A DNA stretch of 64,000 nucleotides from contig NZ_CP029191.1 of assembly GCF_008642335.1 (NCBI RefSeq), forward strand, positions 6,324,001-6,388,000, given 5' to 3'. Below the pieces are notes generated by a model. The model saw nothing but the letters and a program-made list of their open reading frames with translations, made no database searches and was not told where the DNA came from. Positions 26,843-34,669 of this stretch are shown in pieces. How positions within the stretch are numbered: position 1 is the first letter of the stretch; the number at the start of each line of letters is the position of its first letter. Made by a program: the position numbers and the translations under genes. This DNA comes from Streptomyces venezuelae (GTDB lineage Bacteria; Actinomycetota; Actinomycetes; Streptomycetales; Streptomycetaceae).

Positions 26843-27535
26843 TCACAGCCAGCCGTCCAGCGACCCCATGAACCCCTCGAAGTCGTCCCGGTGGATCGTG
26901 TGCCCCGCGCCCCGCACCGTGCGGACCTCGAAGCCGCGCCGCGCCAGCTCCTCCGCGAGCGTGTCGGAGACGACGGTGCTCGGGTCCGCGACCTGCACGA
27001 GCGACGGCACGGCGGGCGCGGCCGGGGTGTGGTCGACGGCGCCCGCGCCGGAGATCGAGAGCGCGGTCTCCGGATCCCAGACCGCCAGCGTCGCCATCTC
27101 CACGTCCACGTCGGCCGCCTCCCAGCGCGGGTTGAACTTCGCCAGGACGTCGCGCGGGATGTGCCGGAACTCCACGAACAGGGCGGGGTCGACCGAACCC
27201 TCGCCGCCGAGCGCCCACGCCGGGTCGGAGTAGACGGCCCGCGCCGGCGCGAGCCGCTCCACCGCGAGGGACAGGGCGAGGCCGCCGAGCGAGTGCCCTA
27301 TCGCCAGCTCCGCACCCACCGGCAGCGTGTCGACGAGGTCGTCCGCGAAGATCTCCGCGCCGTACTCGCCGCGCCCGCTCGCGCCGTGGCCGCGCAGGTC
27401 GACGCCGATCACGCGGTACCCCTTGTCGGCGAGCGCGGGACCCACGCGCCGCCACGTGCGGTGGTCCGACATGATCCCGTGGACCAGGAAGGCGACGCGG
27501 TCGCCGGTTCCCCACTCGTGGGTGTGCAGCTTCAT
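26843..27535 (-). CDS. Alpha/beta-hydrolase
   Basis: The product is 230 residues and cytosolic. It shows VAFLVHGIMSDHRTWRRVG (oxyanion-hole region), GVDLRGHGAS, the nucleophile elbow AIGHSLGGLAL, an acid near LVQVADPSTVVSD, and the catalytic His in VRGAGHTIHRDDFEGF. The substrate cannot be predicted. ATG at 27535 was chosen because the conserved domain starts immediately (MKLHTHEWG) and AAAGG lies upstream; a longer in-frame start at 27649 would overlap the MFS promoter region. It is divergent from the MFS gene. Confidence 0.82.
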   Translation of the reverse strand: MKLHTHEWGTGDRVAFLVHGIMSDHRTWRRVGPALADKGYRVIGVDLRGHGASGRGEYGAEIFADDLVDTLPVGAELAIGHSLGGLALSLAVERLAPARAVYSDPAWALGGEGSVDPALFVEFRHIPRDVLAKFNPRWEAADVDVEMATLAVWDPETALSISGAGAVDHTPAAPAVPSLVQVADPSTVVSDTLAEELARRGFEVRTVRGAGHTIHRDDFEGFMGSLDGWL

Positions 27536-27661
27536 GGTGGCGGTGCCTTTCTCGTGCCCGGCCGGTGGCGTGTGTCGCCCCCGCTCGTCGGCGAGCATCC
27601 GTGCCATGTGGGTTTTGAAGTGAGCGATCCAGAATGTGCTAGCGTCCACCTTCGTCAGTTC

Positions 27662-27677
27662 TGAAGCGCTCGCTTCA
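27662..27677. promoter_or_regulatory. Perfect 16-bp operator-like palindrome upstream of the MFS gene
   Basis: TGAAGCG and CGCTTCA face each other across two bases (27662-27677), 40 bases before the MFS ATG and 126 bases before the divergent hydrolase start. The size and symmetry suit a TetR- or MarR-type repressor site. It does not match the inverted repeat in front of the tetR gene, so a different regulator may bind. Confidence 0.5.
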
Positions 27678-27717
27678 ATATGTGCCGGTCAAGTGTCAAC
27701 AAAAGGGGGCCGCCTTC

Positions 27718-28938
27718 ATGCCGCTCGCGGTGTACATGGTCGGGTTGGGCATCTTCACCCAAGGAACCTCGGAGTTCATGCTGTCCGGGCTCCTGCCGGG
27801 CATGGCCGACGACCTCGGGGTGTCCGTCCCCGACGCCGGACTGCTCATCTCGGCGTTCGCGGTCGGCATGGTCGTCGGCGCCCCGCTGCTCGCCGTCGCC
27901 ACCCTCCGGTGGCCGCGGCGCACGGCGCTCGTCTCGCTGCAGGCCGCCTTCGTCGTGGCGCACGTCGTCGGCGCCCTCGCGCCCGGCTACGCCGTCCTGT
28001 TCGTGACCCGCGTGATCGGCGCGCTCGCGTACGCCGGGTACTGGGGCGTCGCCGTGGCCACCGCGGTCGCGCTCGTCCCGGCGGACGCCAAGGCGCGGGC
28101 GGTCGCCGTCGTCGCGGGCGGGCTGACGCTCGCCACCATCGTCGGCGTCCCCGCGGGCACGCTGCTCGGCCAGGTCTCCGACTGGCGCGCCGCGTTCTGG
28201 GCGGTGGCGGCGGCCACCGCGGTCAGCGCGGTCTGCACCCTGCTCGTCGTCCCGGGCGGCCGCGGCGAGGGCGAGCGGCCCTCCGTCGGGGCCGAACTGC
28301 GCGCCATGGCGCGGCCGCAACTCTGGCTCTCGTACGCCGTGACCGCCTTCGCCTTCGGCGCCGTCATCGTCACCTTCAGCTACCTCGCCGCCCTGCTCAC
28401 CGAGGTGACCGGGGTGTCCGAAGGGTGGGTGCCCGCGGTCCTCGCGCTGTTCGGCGTCGGCGGGATGGCGGGCATCGTGATCGGCGGACGCACCGGCCAG
28501 ACACGGCCCCTCGGCACGCTCGGCGCGGGGCTCGGCGCCCTCGCCGTCTTCTCCGCGCTGCTCGCGCTGACGGCACACGTCACGGCCGCCGTGATCGCCC
28601 TCGTCTTCCTGCTCGGCCTCGTCGGCTACGTCACCAACCCCGCCCTGCAGTCACGGGTGTTCGCCCTCGCGCCGGGCGCGCCCACGCTGGTCGGCGCGAC
28701 CAACACGGCCGCGTTCAACGTCGGCAACACGGTCGCCCCGCTCCTCGGCGGCCTGACCATCGACGCCGGGTACGGCTACGCCTCGGTGGCCTGGGTCGGC
28801 GCCGCGCTGGCGGCAGTGGGGGCGGCGGGCGTGCTGTGGGCGGCGGTGCTGCAGCGGCGGACGGCGGGCGGTGCGTTTTGTAAGTCCGTTCCAAAACGTC
28901 TACCGTGGGGCCATGGCCAGACCCCGGGAGTTCGATGA
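27718..28938 (+). CDS. MFS drug-efflux transporter (Cmx/CmlR-like, 12 helices)
   Basis: The product is 406 residues with 12 hydrophobic segments. It begins MPLAVYMVGLGIFTQGTSEFMLSGLLPGMADDLGV, characteristic of the DHA1 chloramphenicol-resistance-type branch. The loop motif RWPRR lies after helix 2, and GVPAGTLLGQVSDWR (motif C-like) in helix 5. It likely exports a small molecule with proton antiport. ATG at 27718, with AAAAGGGGG ten bases before. The 3' end overlaps the tetR start by 26 bases and contains the tetR operator, so the regulator's promoter lies inside this gene. Export of the peptide product encoded 0.8 kb downstream is possible but unproven. Confidence 0.85.
   Translation: MPLAVYMVGLGIFTQGTSEFMLSGLLPGMADDLGVSVPDAGLLISAFAVGMVVGAPLLAVATLRWPRRTALVSLQAAFVVAHVVGALAPGYAVLFVTRVIGALAYAGYWGVAVATAVALVPADAKARAVAVVAGGLTLATIVGVPAGTLLGQVSDWRAAFWAVAAATAVSAVCTLLVVPGGRGEGERPSVGAELRAMARPQLWLSYAVTAFAFGAVIVTFSYLAALLTEVTGVSEGWVPAVLALFGVGGMAGIVIGGRTGQTRPLGTLGAGLGALAVFSALLALTAHVTAAVIALVFLLGLVGYVTNPALQSRVFALAPGAPTLVGATNTAAFNVGNTVAPLLGGLTIDAGYGYASVAWVGAALAAVGAAGVLWAAVLQRRTAGGAFCKSVPKRLPWGHGQTPGVR
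28874..28898. promoter_or_regulatory. Operator-like inverted repeat before tetR
   Basis: Seven-bp arms CGTTTTG (28874-28880) and CAAAACG (28892-28898) flank 11 bases, a symmetric 25-bp element 15 bases before the tetR start codon and inside the MFS coding end. This is the normal place for TetR autoregulation. Confidence 0.6.
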
Positions 28939-29518
28939 GGACCGCGTCGTCACCGCGGCCATGGAGACGTTCTGGCGGCACGGGTACGAAGCGACCTCGA
29001 CGCGCGACCTGTGCGACAGCACGGGGCTCGGGCCCTCCAGCCTCTACAACACCTTCGGCGGCAAGCGGCAGCTCTACCTCCGGGCCCTGCGGCGCTACCA
29101 CGACACCGCCACCGAGGAGCAGGTCGCGATCCTGCGCGGCGACGGGTCCGCGAAAGAGCGGCTGCGCGCCATGATGATGCACTCCGTCGACGCCGACCTC
29201 GGTGAGGGCGGCCGGGCGGGCGCGACGGATGCGGCGGGTACACGCGGGTGCTTCGCGATCAACGCGGCCGTCGAGGCCGCCGCGTACGACCCGGAGGTCA
29301 GGGAAGCCGTGCGGCGCAGCTTCGACCGGGTCGAGGACGAGCTGTGCGCGGTCGTCGAGGCGGGGCGCGCCGCGGGGGAGATCCGCGCGACCGGGGACGC
29401 CAGGGTCGTGGCCCGGCGGGTCCAGAGCACGTACTACGGGCTGCGCGTCCTCAGCCGCGTACAGGACGACCGCGACGTCCTCCTCGCCACGGTGGACGGC
29501 GCGCTCGCCGACCTGTGA
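28913..29518 (+). CDS. TetR/AcrR-family transcriptional regulator
   Basis: The product is 201 residues. The N-terminal helix-turn-helix (about 8-50) reads VVTAAMETFWRHGYEATSTRDLCDSTGLGPSSLYNTFGGKRQLYL, a clear TetR DNA-binding domain. The rest is the ligand-sensing helical domain (GCFAINAAVEAA, YYGLRVLSRV) resembling the AcrR/TetR_C_16-like group. It probably represses itself through the inverted repeat just upstream, and possibly the MFS gene. The ATG at 28913 fits domain spacing. It lies 141 bases before the AWYHWY peptide gene, so control of that locus cannot be excluded. Confidence 0.85.
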   Translation: MARPREFDEDRVVTAAMETFWRHGYEATSTRDLCDSTGLGPSSLYNTFGGKRQLYLRALRRYHDTATEEQVAILRGDGSAKERLRAMMMHSVDADLGEGGRAGATDAAGTRGCFAINAAVEAAAYDPEVREAVRRSFDRVEDELCAVVEAGRAAGEIRATGDARVVARRVQSTYYGLRVLSRVQDDRDVLLATVDGALADL

Positions 29519-29659
29519 CGGCGAGCGCGCGCATGCGGACCGCTGACGCTCCGCTCACGCGCGTCGCGTGGCCGTTTATCGGACGTTGATCGGGCGGGTC
29601 GATGCTCCTCGCAGGTCCATGTCCCGCATGGACGCCGACGGAACCGACCGGAGGTACAC

Positions 29660-29740
29660 ATGAAGGTTGTCCGCTCCCTCAAGAAGAAGATCACCGGCGA
29701 GAAGAGCCTCAAGGCGTACGCCTGGTACCACTGGTACTAG
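29660..29740 (+). CDS. RiPP precursor peptide of the tryptorubin/atropopeptide type (core AWYHWY)
   Basis: This 26-residue peptide has a basic leader (MKVVRSLKKK, ITGEKSLKAY) and ends in AWYHWY at the stop codon. The hexapeptide differs at one position from tryptorubin A (AWYIWY), the founding atropopeptide, in which a P450 cross-links aromatic side chains and backbone nitrogens. GGAGG at 29650-29654 is five bases before the ATG, an ideal ribosome site. A stem-loop and then a noncanonical P450 gene follow on the same strand. The leader is short and rich in Lys, as in that family. The product would be a rigid, carbon-carbon and carbon-nitrogen bridged hexapeptide with a central His. The assignment to the family is by motif and context. 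Confidence 0.9.
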   Translation: MKVVRSLKKKITGEKSLKAYAWYHWY

Positions 29741-29752
29741 GCCGGCCCAGTT

Positions 29753-29777
29753 GGTGACGGGCGGCCCGCCTGTCGCC
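29753..29777 (+). terminator. Hairpin between the precursor and P450 genes (attenuator-like)
   Basis: The two arms (29753-29764 and 29766-29777) pair over up to 12 bases, two of them G-T, with the central pairs opening as loop. The element starts 12 bases after the precursor stop and has no T-run. Position between a tiny precursor and its enzyme is typical of partial terminators or stabilising hairpins that keep precursor mRNA in excess. Confidence 0.55.
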
Positions 29778-29869
29778 GACTACAGGGACGTAATGCGCCG
29801 TTGAGGCCCGGGCCCGGCGTGCCGCGAACCGGCCGCCGGGCTCGGCCCTCCCGCCCTGGGAGATCCCCG

Positions 29870-30925
29870 ATGTCCATTTCCGGCACCGACCGGCTCGCGC
29901 GGACCACCGTCTTCACGCCGCGACTCCACGCCCTGCTGCGCGACCACCGCGGCCAGGACGTGTTCCGCCTGGACGACGACACCGTCGGCGTCGCCGGGCC
30001 CGTCCTCACCGACCAGATCCTCGCCGCGCGGCCCGCCACCGAGCTCGAACGCCCCACGTTCAAGCCACTGCACGGCCGTTCCATCCCGCGCACCGAGGCC
30101 GCCACCGTCATGCAGGCCATCGGCCGTGACGTGCGGGCGGCGCTGAAGAAGCCCGTGCCCGGACGGCTCGACCTCTCGGGGGAGTGGCCGCACATCGGCC
30201 ACGTCTACCTGCGCGACCTGATCCTCGGCGCCGACCCGTACCGGCTGCGCATCCTCATGGACCGCACGCTGGAGCTGACGCCCAAGCTCACGTGGACGGT
30301 CATCGCGACCGGCGCCGCCCTGCCCGGCAGGCTCCGCCCCGGCGCGCCCGTCACCAGCATCGCGGGGCTCACGGCGAACGCCGCGACGTACGGCGACCGC
30401 CGCTACGCCATGGGCCTGTACCGGCGCGCCGCCGCGCCCGTCTGCTTCACCGTGTCCACGCTCGTCGCCAACGCGTACTGGCTCGGGGCGCCCTTCGACG
30501 ACGAGACGCCCAACGAGCACATCCTGTACGAGTCCATGCGGCTGCTCCCGCCGTCCTGGAACATCCTGCGCAACGCGTCCCCCGAGTACACCGCCCTCGA
30601 CGCCCGCATCGGCACCGGAGACGACGTCCTGCTCCTGCCCCTGCTCAGCCACCGCGACCCGGAGCTCTGGGACGACCCCGACGTGTTCCGCGCCGACCGC
30701 TGGGCCACCCTGGACCCCGACGACCACCCCGGCTACCTCCCCTTCGGCCACGTCTCCGAGCGCTGCTGGGGCCGCCACATGGTGATGCCCCTGGCCGGCA
30801 TGCTCCTCGACATCCTGCGCGCCGAGGGCACGACGGTCGACCCCCGCCAGACCACGGCGAAGGTGCCGCTCGCCGGACTGCTCGGCGTCGACAAGGTACG
30901 GCTCGTCGGGGCGGGCCGGGGCTAG
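29870..30925 (+). CDS. Cytochrome P450, probable peptide cross-linking enzyme of the AWYHWY peptide
   Basis: The product is 351 residues, short for a P450 (about 400). It keeps the K-helix ESMR (221-224), HRDPELWDDPDVFRADRW and a heme-binding loop PFGHVSERCWG (291-301, Cys299). The loop departs from FGxGxHxCxG. The I-helix region (about 192-206) lacks the usual acid-alcohol pair. Such deviations are common in P450s that couple aromatic residues in peptides. ATG at 29870 with GGGAG upstream is preferred to an ATG at 29801 that would start inside a Pro/Arg-rich non-family stretch. It directly follows the precursor and is followed by a strong terminator, making a two-gene locus. Confidence 0.88.
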   Translation: MSISGTDRLARTTVFTPRLHALLRDHRGQDVFRLDDDTVGVAGPVLTDQILAARPATELERPTFKPLHGRSIPRTEAATVMQAIGRDVRAALKKPVPGRLDLSGEWPHIGHVYLRDLILGADPYRLRILMDRTLELTPKLTWTVIATGAALPGRLRPGAPVTSIAGLTANAATYGDRRYAMGLYRRAAAPVCFTVSTLVANAYWLGAPFDDETPNEHILYESMRLLPPSWNILRNASPEYTALDARIGTGDDVLLLPLLSHRDPELWDDPDVFRADRWATLDPDDHPGYLPFGHVSERCWGRHMVMPLAGMLLDILRAEGTTVDPRQTTAKVPLAGLLGVDKVRLVGAGRG

Positions 30926-30946
30926 AGATGTGAGCAACACCCTGAT

Positions 30947-30977
30947 GTCGGGCGCCAGTTGTGCACTGGCGCCCGAC
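30947..30977 (+). terminator. Strong terminator after the P450 gene
   Basis: A perfect 13-bp stem (30947-30959 with 30965-30977) and a five-base loop TGTGC lie 22 bases after the P450 stop. It closes the peptide-P450 transcription unit. Confidence 0.88.
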
Positions 30978-31215
30978 CGGCATGACAGGGCATGGTGGGA
31001 GTCCGCACTCAGGGAGTGATGAGCATGGCTGCGAACTATCGGCGCATGTGCGCCCGTTCCCACGGGATGTGACCCCGGTCGCCGGGGCCGGCCCCGGACG
31101 CAGCCCTGCCCTCCGACCCACGTCGGACGCGTCTCCGTCGGCCATTCGGCACCCCCCGGAATCCTGAAGGGATTCCGACCGTCACCCGCTCCGCCCTGCC
31201 GACGGAGGAACCGCC

Positions 31216-31395
31216 ATGACCACCATTCTCATCGAACTCGCCGCGGGAACACCTGAGTTCCTGCTCGCCGCTGTCGTCGTGATCGCCGTGACCTTTCTGG
31301 CCGCCCTCGCCATCGCGGTCCGGGGCACGGCCCCGGAGGAACGCGCGGCCGTCCTGCGCGCCTTCGCCCAGATCCTGCCGGTGCGACGGAGATAG
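31216..31395 (+). CDS. Small single-helix membrane protein
   Basis: The product is 59 residues. It starts with MTTILIELA, has one membrane helix at about 13-33 (EFLLAAVVVIAVTFLAALAIAV) and ends with a basic cytosolic-type tail (PVRRR) containing EERAAVLRAFAQ. GGAGGAA lies seven bases before the ATG, which supports real translation. It is not recognised. Upstream, between the P450 terminator and this gene (30978-31215), I see only a 8-bp stem hairpin near 31157-31177 and no other gene. Downstream is the sphingomyelinase gene. Confidence 0.6.
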   Translation: MTTILIELAAGTPEFLLAAVVVIAVTFLAALAIAVRGTAPEERAAVLRAFAQILPVRRR

Positions 31396-31519
31396 GAGGC
31401 GGGTGAACGGGCGGGCCCGAGAAGCGCGGACTGCGTTCACGCGATGTATCCCCAGGCGTAATCGCAGCTGCTTGGATGTGCGGGCCCGCAGCAATCACCC
31501 CCCACTCCGAGGAGTCTCC

Positions 31520-32503
31520 GTGTCGCATGCAGTGCCGCGCAGGACCCGTGCCGCTGTCGTCGCCGCCGCGGTCGCCGGTGCCACGCTCGTCGCCGTCGGC
31601 CCGGCGGCCGCCGCCGACGCGTCCGCCGCGCCGCCGCCGCTCAAGGTGCTCACGTACAACACCTTCCTGTTCAGCAAGACGCTCTACCCGAACTGGGGGC
31701 AGGACCACCGGGCGAAGGCGATACCGGCCGCCGACTTCTTCCGGGGGCAGGACGTCGTCGTGCTCCAGGAGGCGTTCGACAACTCCTCGTCCGACGCGCT
31801 CAAGGCGAACGCGGCGGGGCGCTATCCGCACCAGACGCCCGTCATGGGGCGCGGGAAGAGCGGGTGGGACGCCACCGGCGGTGCGTACTCGTCCGTGACG
31901 CCGGAGGACGGTGGCGTGACCGTGCTCAGCAAGTGGCCGATCGTGCGCAAGGAGCAGTACGTCTACAAGGACGCCTGTGGGTCCGACGCGTACTCCAACA
32001 AGGGCTTCGTCTACGCCGTGCTGGACGTGAACGGGGTCAGGACGCACGTCGTCGGCACCCACGCCCAGTCCACCGACCCCGGCTGCGGCAGCGGCGAGGC
32101 CGCGGCGACCCGCGCGAAACAGTTCAAGGAGATGGACGCCTTCCTGGACGCCAAGAACATCCCCGCCGGGGAACAGGTCGTCGTGGCCGGGGACTTCAAC
32201 GTCGACTCGCGCAGCCCCGAGTACGCCTCGATGCTCGCCGACGCGGGCCTCGCCCCCGCCGACGGCCGCACCGGCCACCCGTACTCCTTCGACACCCGGG
32301 ACAACTCGATCGCCGCCGAGCGCTACCCCGACGACCCCCGCGAGGACCTGGACCACGTCCTGCACCGCAAGGGCCACGCCCGCCCCGCCACCTGGCACAA
32401 CAACGTGATCAAGGAGCAGAGCGCGCCCTGGACGGTCTCCAGCTGGGGCAAGGAGTACACCTACACGAACCTGTCGGACCACTACCCCGTGACTGCTGGA
32501 TAG
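31520..32503 (+). CDS. Secreted sphingomyelinase C (neutral-type phosphodiesterase)
   Basis: The product is 327 residues. A twin-arginine-containing signal peptide (RRTRAAVVAAAVAGATL, cleavage near AAAADA) is followed by the exonuclease-endonuclease-phosphatase fold. Visible active-site elements are LTYNTFLF, VVVLQEAFD (metal-binding Glu), VGTHAQST, VVVAGDFNVDS (Asp/Asn) and the final LSDHYPV (catalytic His). The EDLDHVLH segment is characteristic of bacterial sphingomyelinases, which cleave sphingomyelin to ceramide and phosphocholine. The GTG start at 31520 has GAGGAG upstream. The gene converges with the DinB gene, 16 bases between stops. Confidence 0.88.
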   Translation: MSHAVPRRTRAAVVAAAVAGATLVAVGPAAAADASAAPPPLKVLTYNTFLFSKTLYPNWGQDHRAKAIPAADFFRGQDVVVLQEAFDNSSSDALKANAAGRYPHQTPVMGRGKSGWDATGGAYSSVTPEDGGVTVLSKWPIVRKEQYVYKDACGSDAYSNKGFVYAVLDVNGVRTHVVGTHAQSTDPGCGSGEAAATRAKQFKEMDAFLDAKNIPAGEQVVVAGDFNVDSRSPEYASMLADAGLAPADGRTGHPYSFDTRDNSIAAERYPDDPREDLDHVLHRKGHARPATWHNNVIKEQSAPWTVSSWGKEYTYTNLSDHYPVTAG

Positions 32504-32519
32504 GGTCCACCGGCACCTG

Positions 32520-33095
32520 CTACTGGCCCACTCTTCCGTCGACGCACTCGCGCAGCAGGTCCGCGTGTCCGCAGTGCCGCGCGTACTCCTCGACGCGGTG
32601 CACCAACAGCTCGCGGACCGACGTGCTGTCCTTGCCGAGCCGCTCGCCCAGGTCCGGGTGGGCGGCGAGGACCGCGTCGGTCGCGGCCTGCTCGCGTTCC
32701 AGCGCGGCGAACGCCTCGTCGACCACCGCCGGGTCCGCGACCGCACCGTGGAAGTCCGCGTCCTTCGGGCCCCACAGCCGCGGAGCCTGGTCCTCGCTGA
32801 TCCAGTTGCGCCAGTCCCGCTCCACCTCGGCGAGATGGCGGACCAGGCCGAGGAGCGACATCGGCGACGGAGGCACCGAACGGCGGGCGAGCTGCTCCGC
32901 GTCCAGGCCCTCGCACTTCATCCGCAGGGTCATGCGGTACCCCGACAGGAAGTCGAGCAGCGTCGGCAGCTCGCCGTCCGGACTGTTCCCCTCGCTGTCG
33001 CGCGGGTCGTCGTCCGGATCGGCCCACATGTCGGGGTAGATGGTGGCCCGGCCCCATCGCTCGGGGCGGTCGCTCAGGTCGCTCTGGTCGCTCAT
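32520..33095 (-). CDS. DinB-family (DUF664) protein
   Basis: The product is 191 residues and cytosolic. It has the DinB/DUF664 four-helix pattern: LLDFLSGYRMTLRMKCEGLDAEQLARR, MSLLGLVRHLAEVERDWRNWI (with the first metal-site-type His), and TSVRELLVHRVEEYARHCGHADLLREC (two more His). The three-histidine arrangement places it with the metal-binding DinB enzymes, some of which are mycothiol- or bacillithiol-dependent S-transferases. The actual substrate is unknown. The ATG at 33095 begins a polar N-terminal extension. Confidence 0.85.
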   Translation of the reverse strand: MSDQSDLSDRPERWGRATIYPDMWADPDDDPRDSEGNSPDGELPTLLDFLSGYRMTLRMKCEGLDAEQLARRSVPPSPMSLLGLVRHLAEVERDWRNWISEDQAPRLWGPKDADFHGAVADPAVVDEAFAALEREQAATDAVLAAHPDLGERLGKDSTSVRELLVHRVEEYARHCGHADLLRECVDGRVGQ

Positions 33096-33181
33096 GCCGC
33101 CCATGGTCGTGCGTGCGGAGCCGGGCCCGCCAGTGAATTGTCGCGGCAGTGAACTGTCGTGGCACCCCGCGACGCGTGCCC

Positions 33182-34543
33182 CTACTCGTGCCAGGGGCCC
33201 GTCACCGCGAACGTCGTGCCGGGCGTGTAGCAGTTCACGTACATCGTGTCGTGGTCGGGGGAGAACGTGACGCCCGCGAACTCGCCCCACTCGGGCTCTT
33301 CCGGGGTGCCGATGTTCTGACGGTTGCGGGCCATCGCGTAGACCTCGCCGCCGCGCGTGAGCCCGTACACGTGCTGGGCGCCGCTGCCGTCCTCGCACAC
33401 CATCAGGCCGCCGCTCGGCGCGAGGCAGATGTTGTCGGGGGACTCGCCCGGCAGCTGGATGTCGGTGCTCGGACCGAACACGATGACGAGGGTGAGGCGG
33501 CGCCTGGACGGGTCGTACCGCCAGATCTGGCCGAAGTGATCGGCCGCCGAGCCCTCCGCGCTGTGGGCGAACGACGAGACGAAGTAGACGGACGAGCCGC
33601 CCCAGTAGCAGCCCTCCAGCTTCTGCGCGTGCGTGATGCCCTTGGGGCCGAAGTCCTGCAGCCGGATGGGGGTCCGCGCCGCCAGCGGGTCCGGTACGTC
33701 GACCCACTCGATCCCGTCGAAGCAGGCGCCCGTCTCCTGCACGGCGGACAGGTCGGGCACGCCGGGCACCCGCATGGCCTGCAGCTTTCCGCCCGCGCGC
33801 AGCGAGCCGCGGCCGCCCTCGGGCTTCTTGGGCAGGAAGCGGTAGAACAGGCCGAAGGGCTTCTGGAAGGCGTCCTCGGTCTCGTAGACGACGCCGCGCT
33901 TCGGGTCGACGGCGATGGCCTCGTGCTGGAAGCGGCCCATCGCGGTCAGCGGCACCGCGCCGGTGCGGTGCGGGTCCACCGGGTCGACCTCGAAGATGAA
34001 ACCGTGGTCCTTGGTGTAGCCGTTCGTGCCGGCCTTGTCCTCGGTCTCCTCGCAGGTCAGCCAAGTGCCCCAAGGGGTCGGCCCGCCCGCGCAGTTGACG
34101 GCGGTCCCGGCGATGGCGACGCGCTCGCCGAGGACGTCGTTTCTCCGGTCGAGCGAGAGCGCCGTACAGCCGCCCTTGGCCATCGGGTCGTAGGTCAGGC
34201 CCTTGACGGTCGGCACGCCGATCTTGCCGGTGACGCGGTTCTCGTGGTTGCGCACGAGGTGGACGCCGCCGTGCCTGCCCCGGAAGGCGGCCATGCCGTC
34301 GTGGTTGCTGGGCACCTTGCCCTCACCGGACCGCAGTGCGTCGCCCTCACGGGAGAGCACCTTGTAGCGGAAACCTTTCGGCAGGTCGAGCAGACCCTTG
34401 GGGTCGGGGACGAGAGGGCCGTAACCGGCCTTGCCGTGCGCGGCCGCGGTGCCCGCGAAGAGTTCGGAGAGCGCGCCGGTGAAGGCGATTCCGGCACCCA
34501 CGGCGCCGGAACGGGCGAGCATCTGACGTCGAGTGGCAGACAT
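33182..34543 (-). CDS. DUF839/PhoX-family secreted phosphatase-like protein (Tat substrate)
   Basis: The product is 453 residues. It has a twin-arginine signal (RRQMLARSGAVGAGIAF, cleavage near TAAA) and a DUF839 beta-propeller. Motifs include VRNHENRV, GGCTALSL, TPWGTWLTCEETED, GRFQHEAIAVDP, and LPGESPDNICLAPSGGLMVCEDG. PhoX enzymes of this family use Fe/Ca clusters with Glu and Asp ligands in such motifs and release phosphate from esters outside the cell. This member is shorter than PhoX of Gram-negatives. ATG at 34543 with GGAGG nine bases before. No Pho box was searched by computation. Confidence 0.8.
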   Translation of the reverse strand: MSATRRQMLARSGAVGAGIAFTGALSELFAGTAAAHGKAGYGPLVPDPKGLLDLPKGFRYKVLSREGDALRSGEGKVPSNHDGMAAFRGRHGGVHLVRNHENRVTGKIGVPTVKGLTYDPMAKGGCTALSLDRRNDVLGERVAIAGTAVNCAGGPTPWGTWLTCEETEDKAGTNGYTKDHGFIFEVDPVDPHRTGAVPLTAMGRFQHEAIAVDPKRGVVYETEDAFQKPFGLFYRFLPKKPEGGRGSLRAGGKLQAMRVPGVPDLSAVQETGACFDGIEWVDVPDPLAARTPIRLQDFGPKGITHAQKLEGCYWGGSSVYFVSSFAHSAEGSAADHFGQIWRYDPSRRRLTLVIVFGPSTDIQLPGESPDNICLAPSGGLMVCEDGSGAQHVYGLTRGGEVYAMARNRQNIGTPEEPEWGEFAGVTFSPDHDTMYVNCYTPGTTFAVTGPWHE

Positions 34544-34669
34544 GATGGGCAACCTCCTGCTGGCGGACAGGAATGTGACCGGATGTGTGTACCACGCGCT
34601 CTGGTGCACGGGAACCACGCGCGTAGCTTCCGTTTCGCGTGCCGTCCCGTGTCACCGCCGCAGCAGCGA

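Noticed and set aside
29660..29740. Lanthipeptide or lasso precursor
   Set aside because: The peptide has no Cys and no suitable Ser/Thr ring pattern, and no lanthionine or lasso enzymes are nearby.
29801..29869. Upstream ATG start for the peptide P450
   Set aside because: The added residues are Pro/Arg/Gly-rich, overlap the hairpin downstream region and lack family similarity; ATG 29870 has a better ribosome site.
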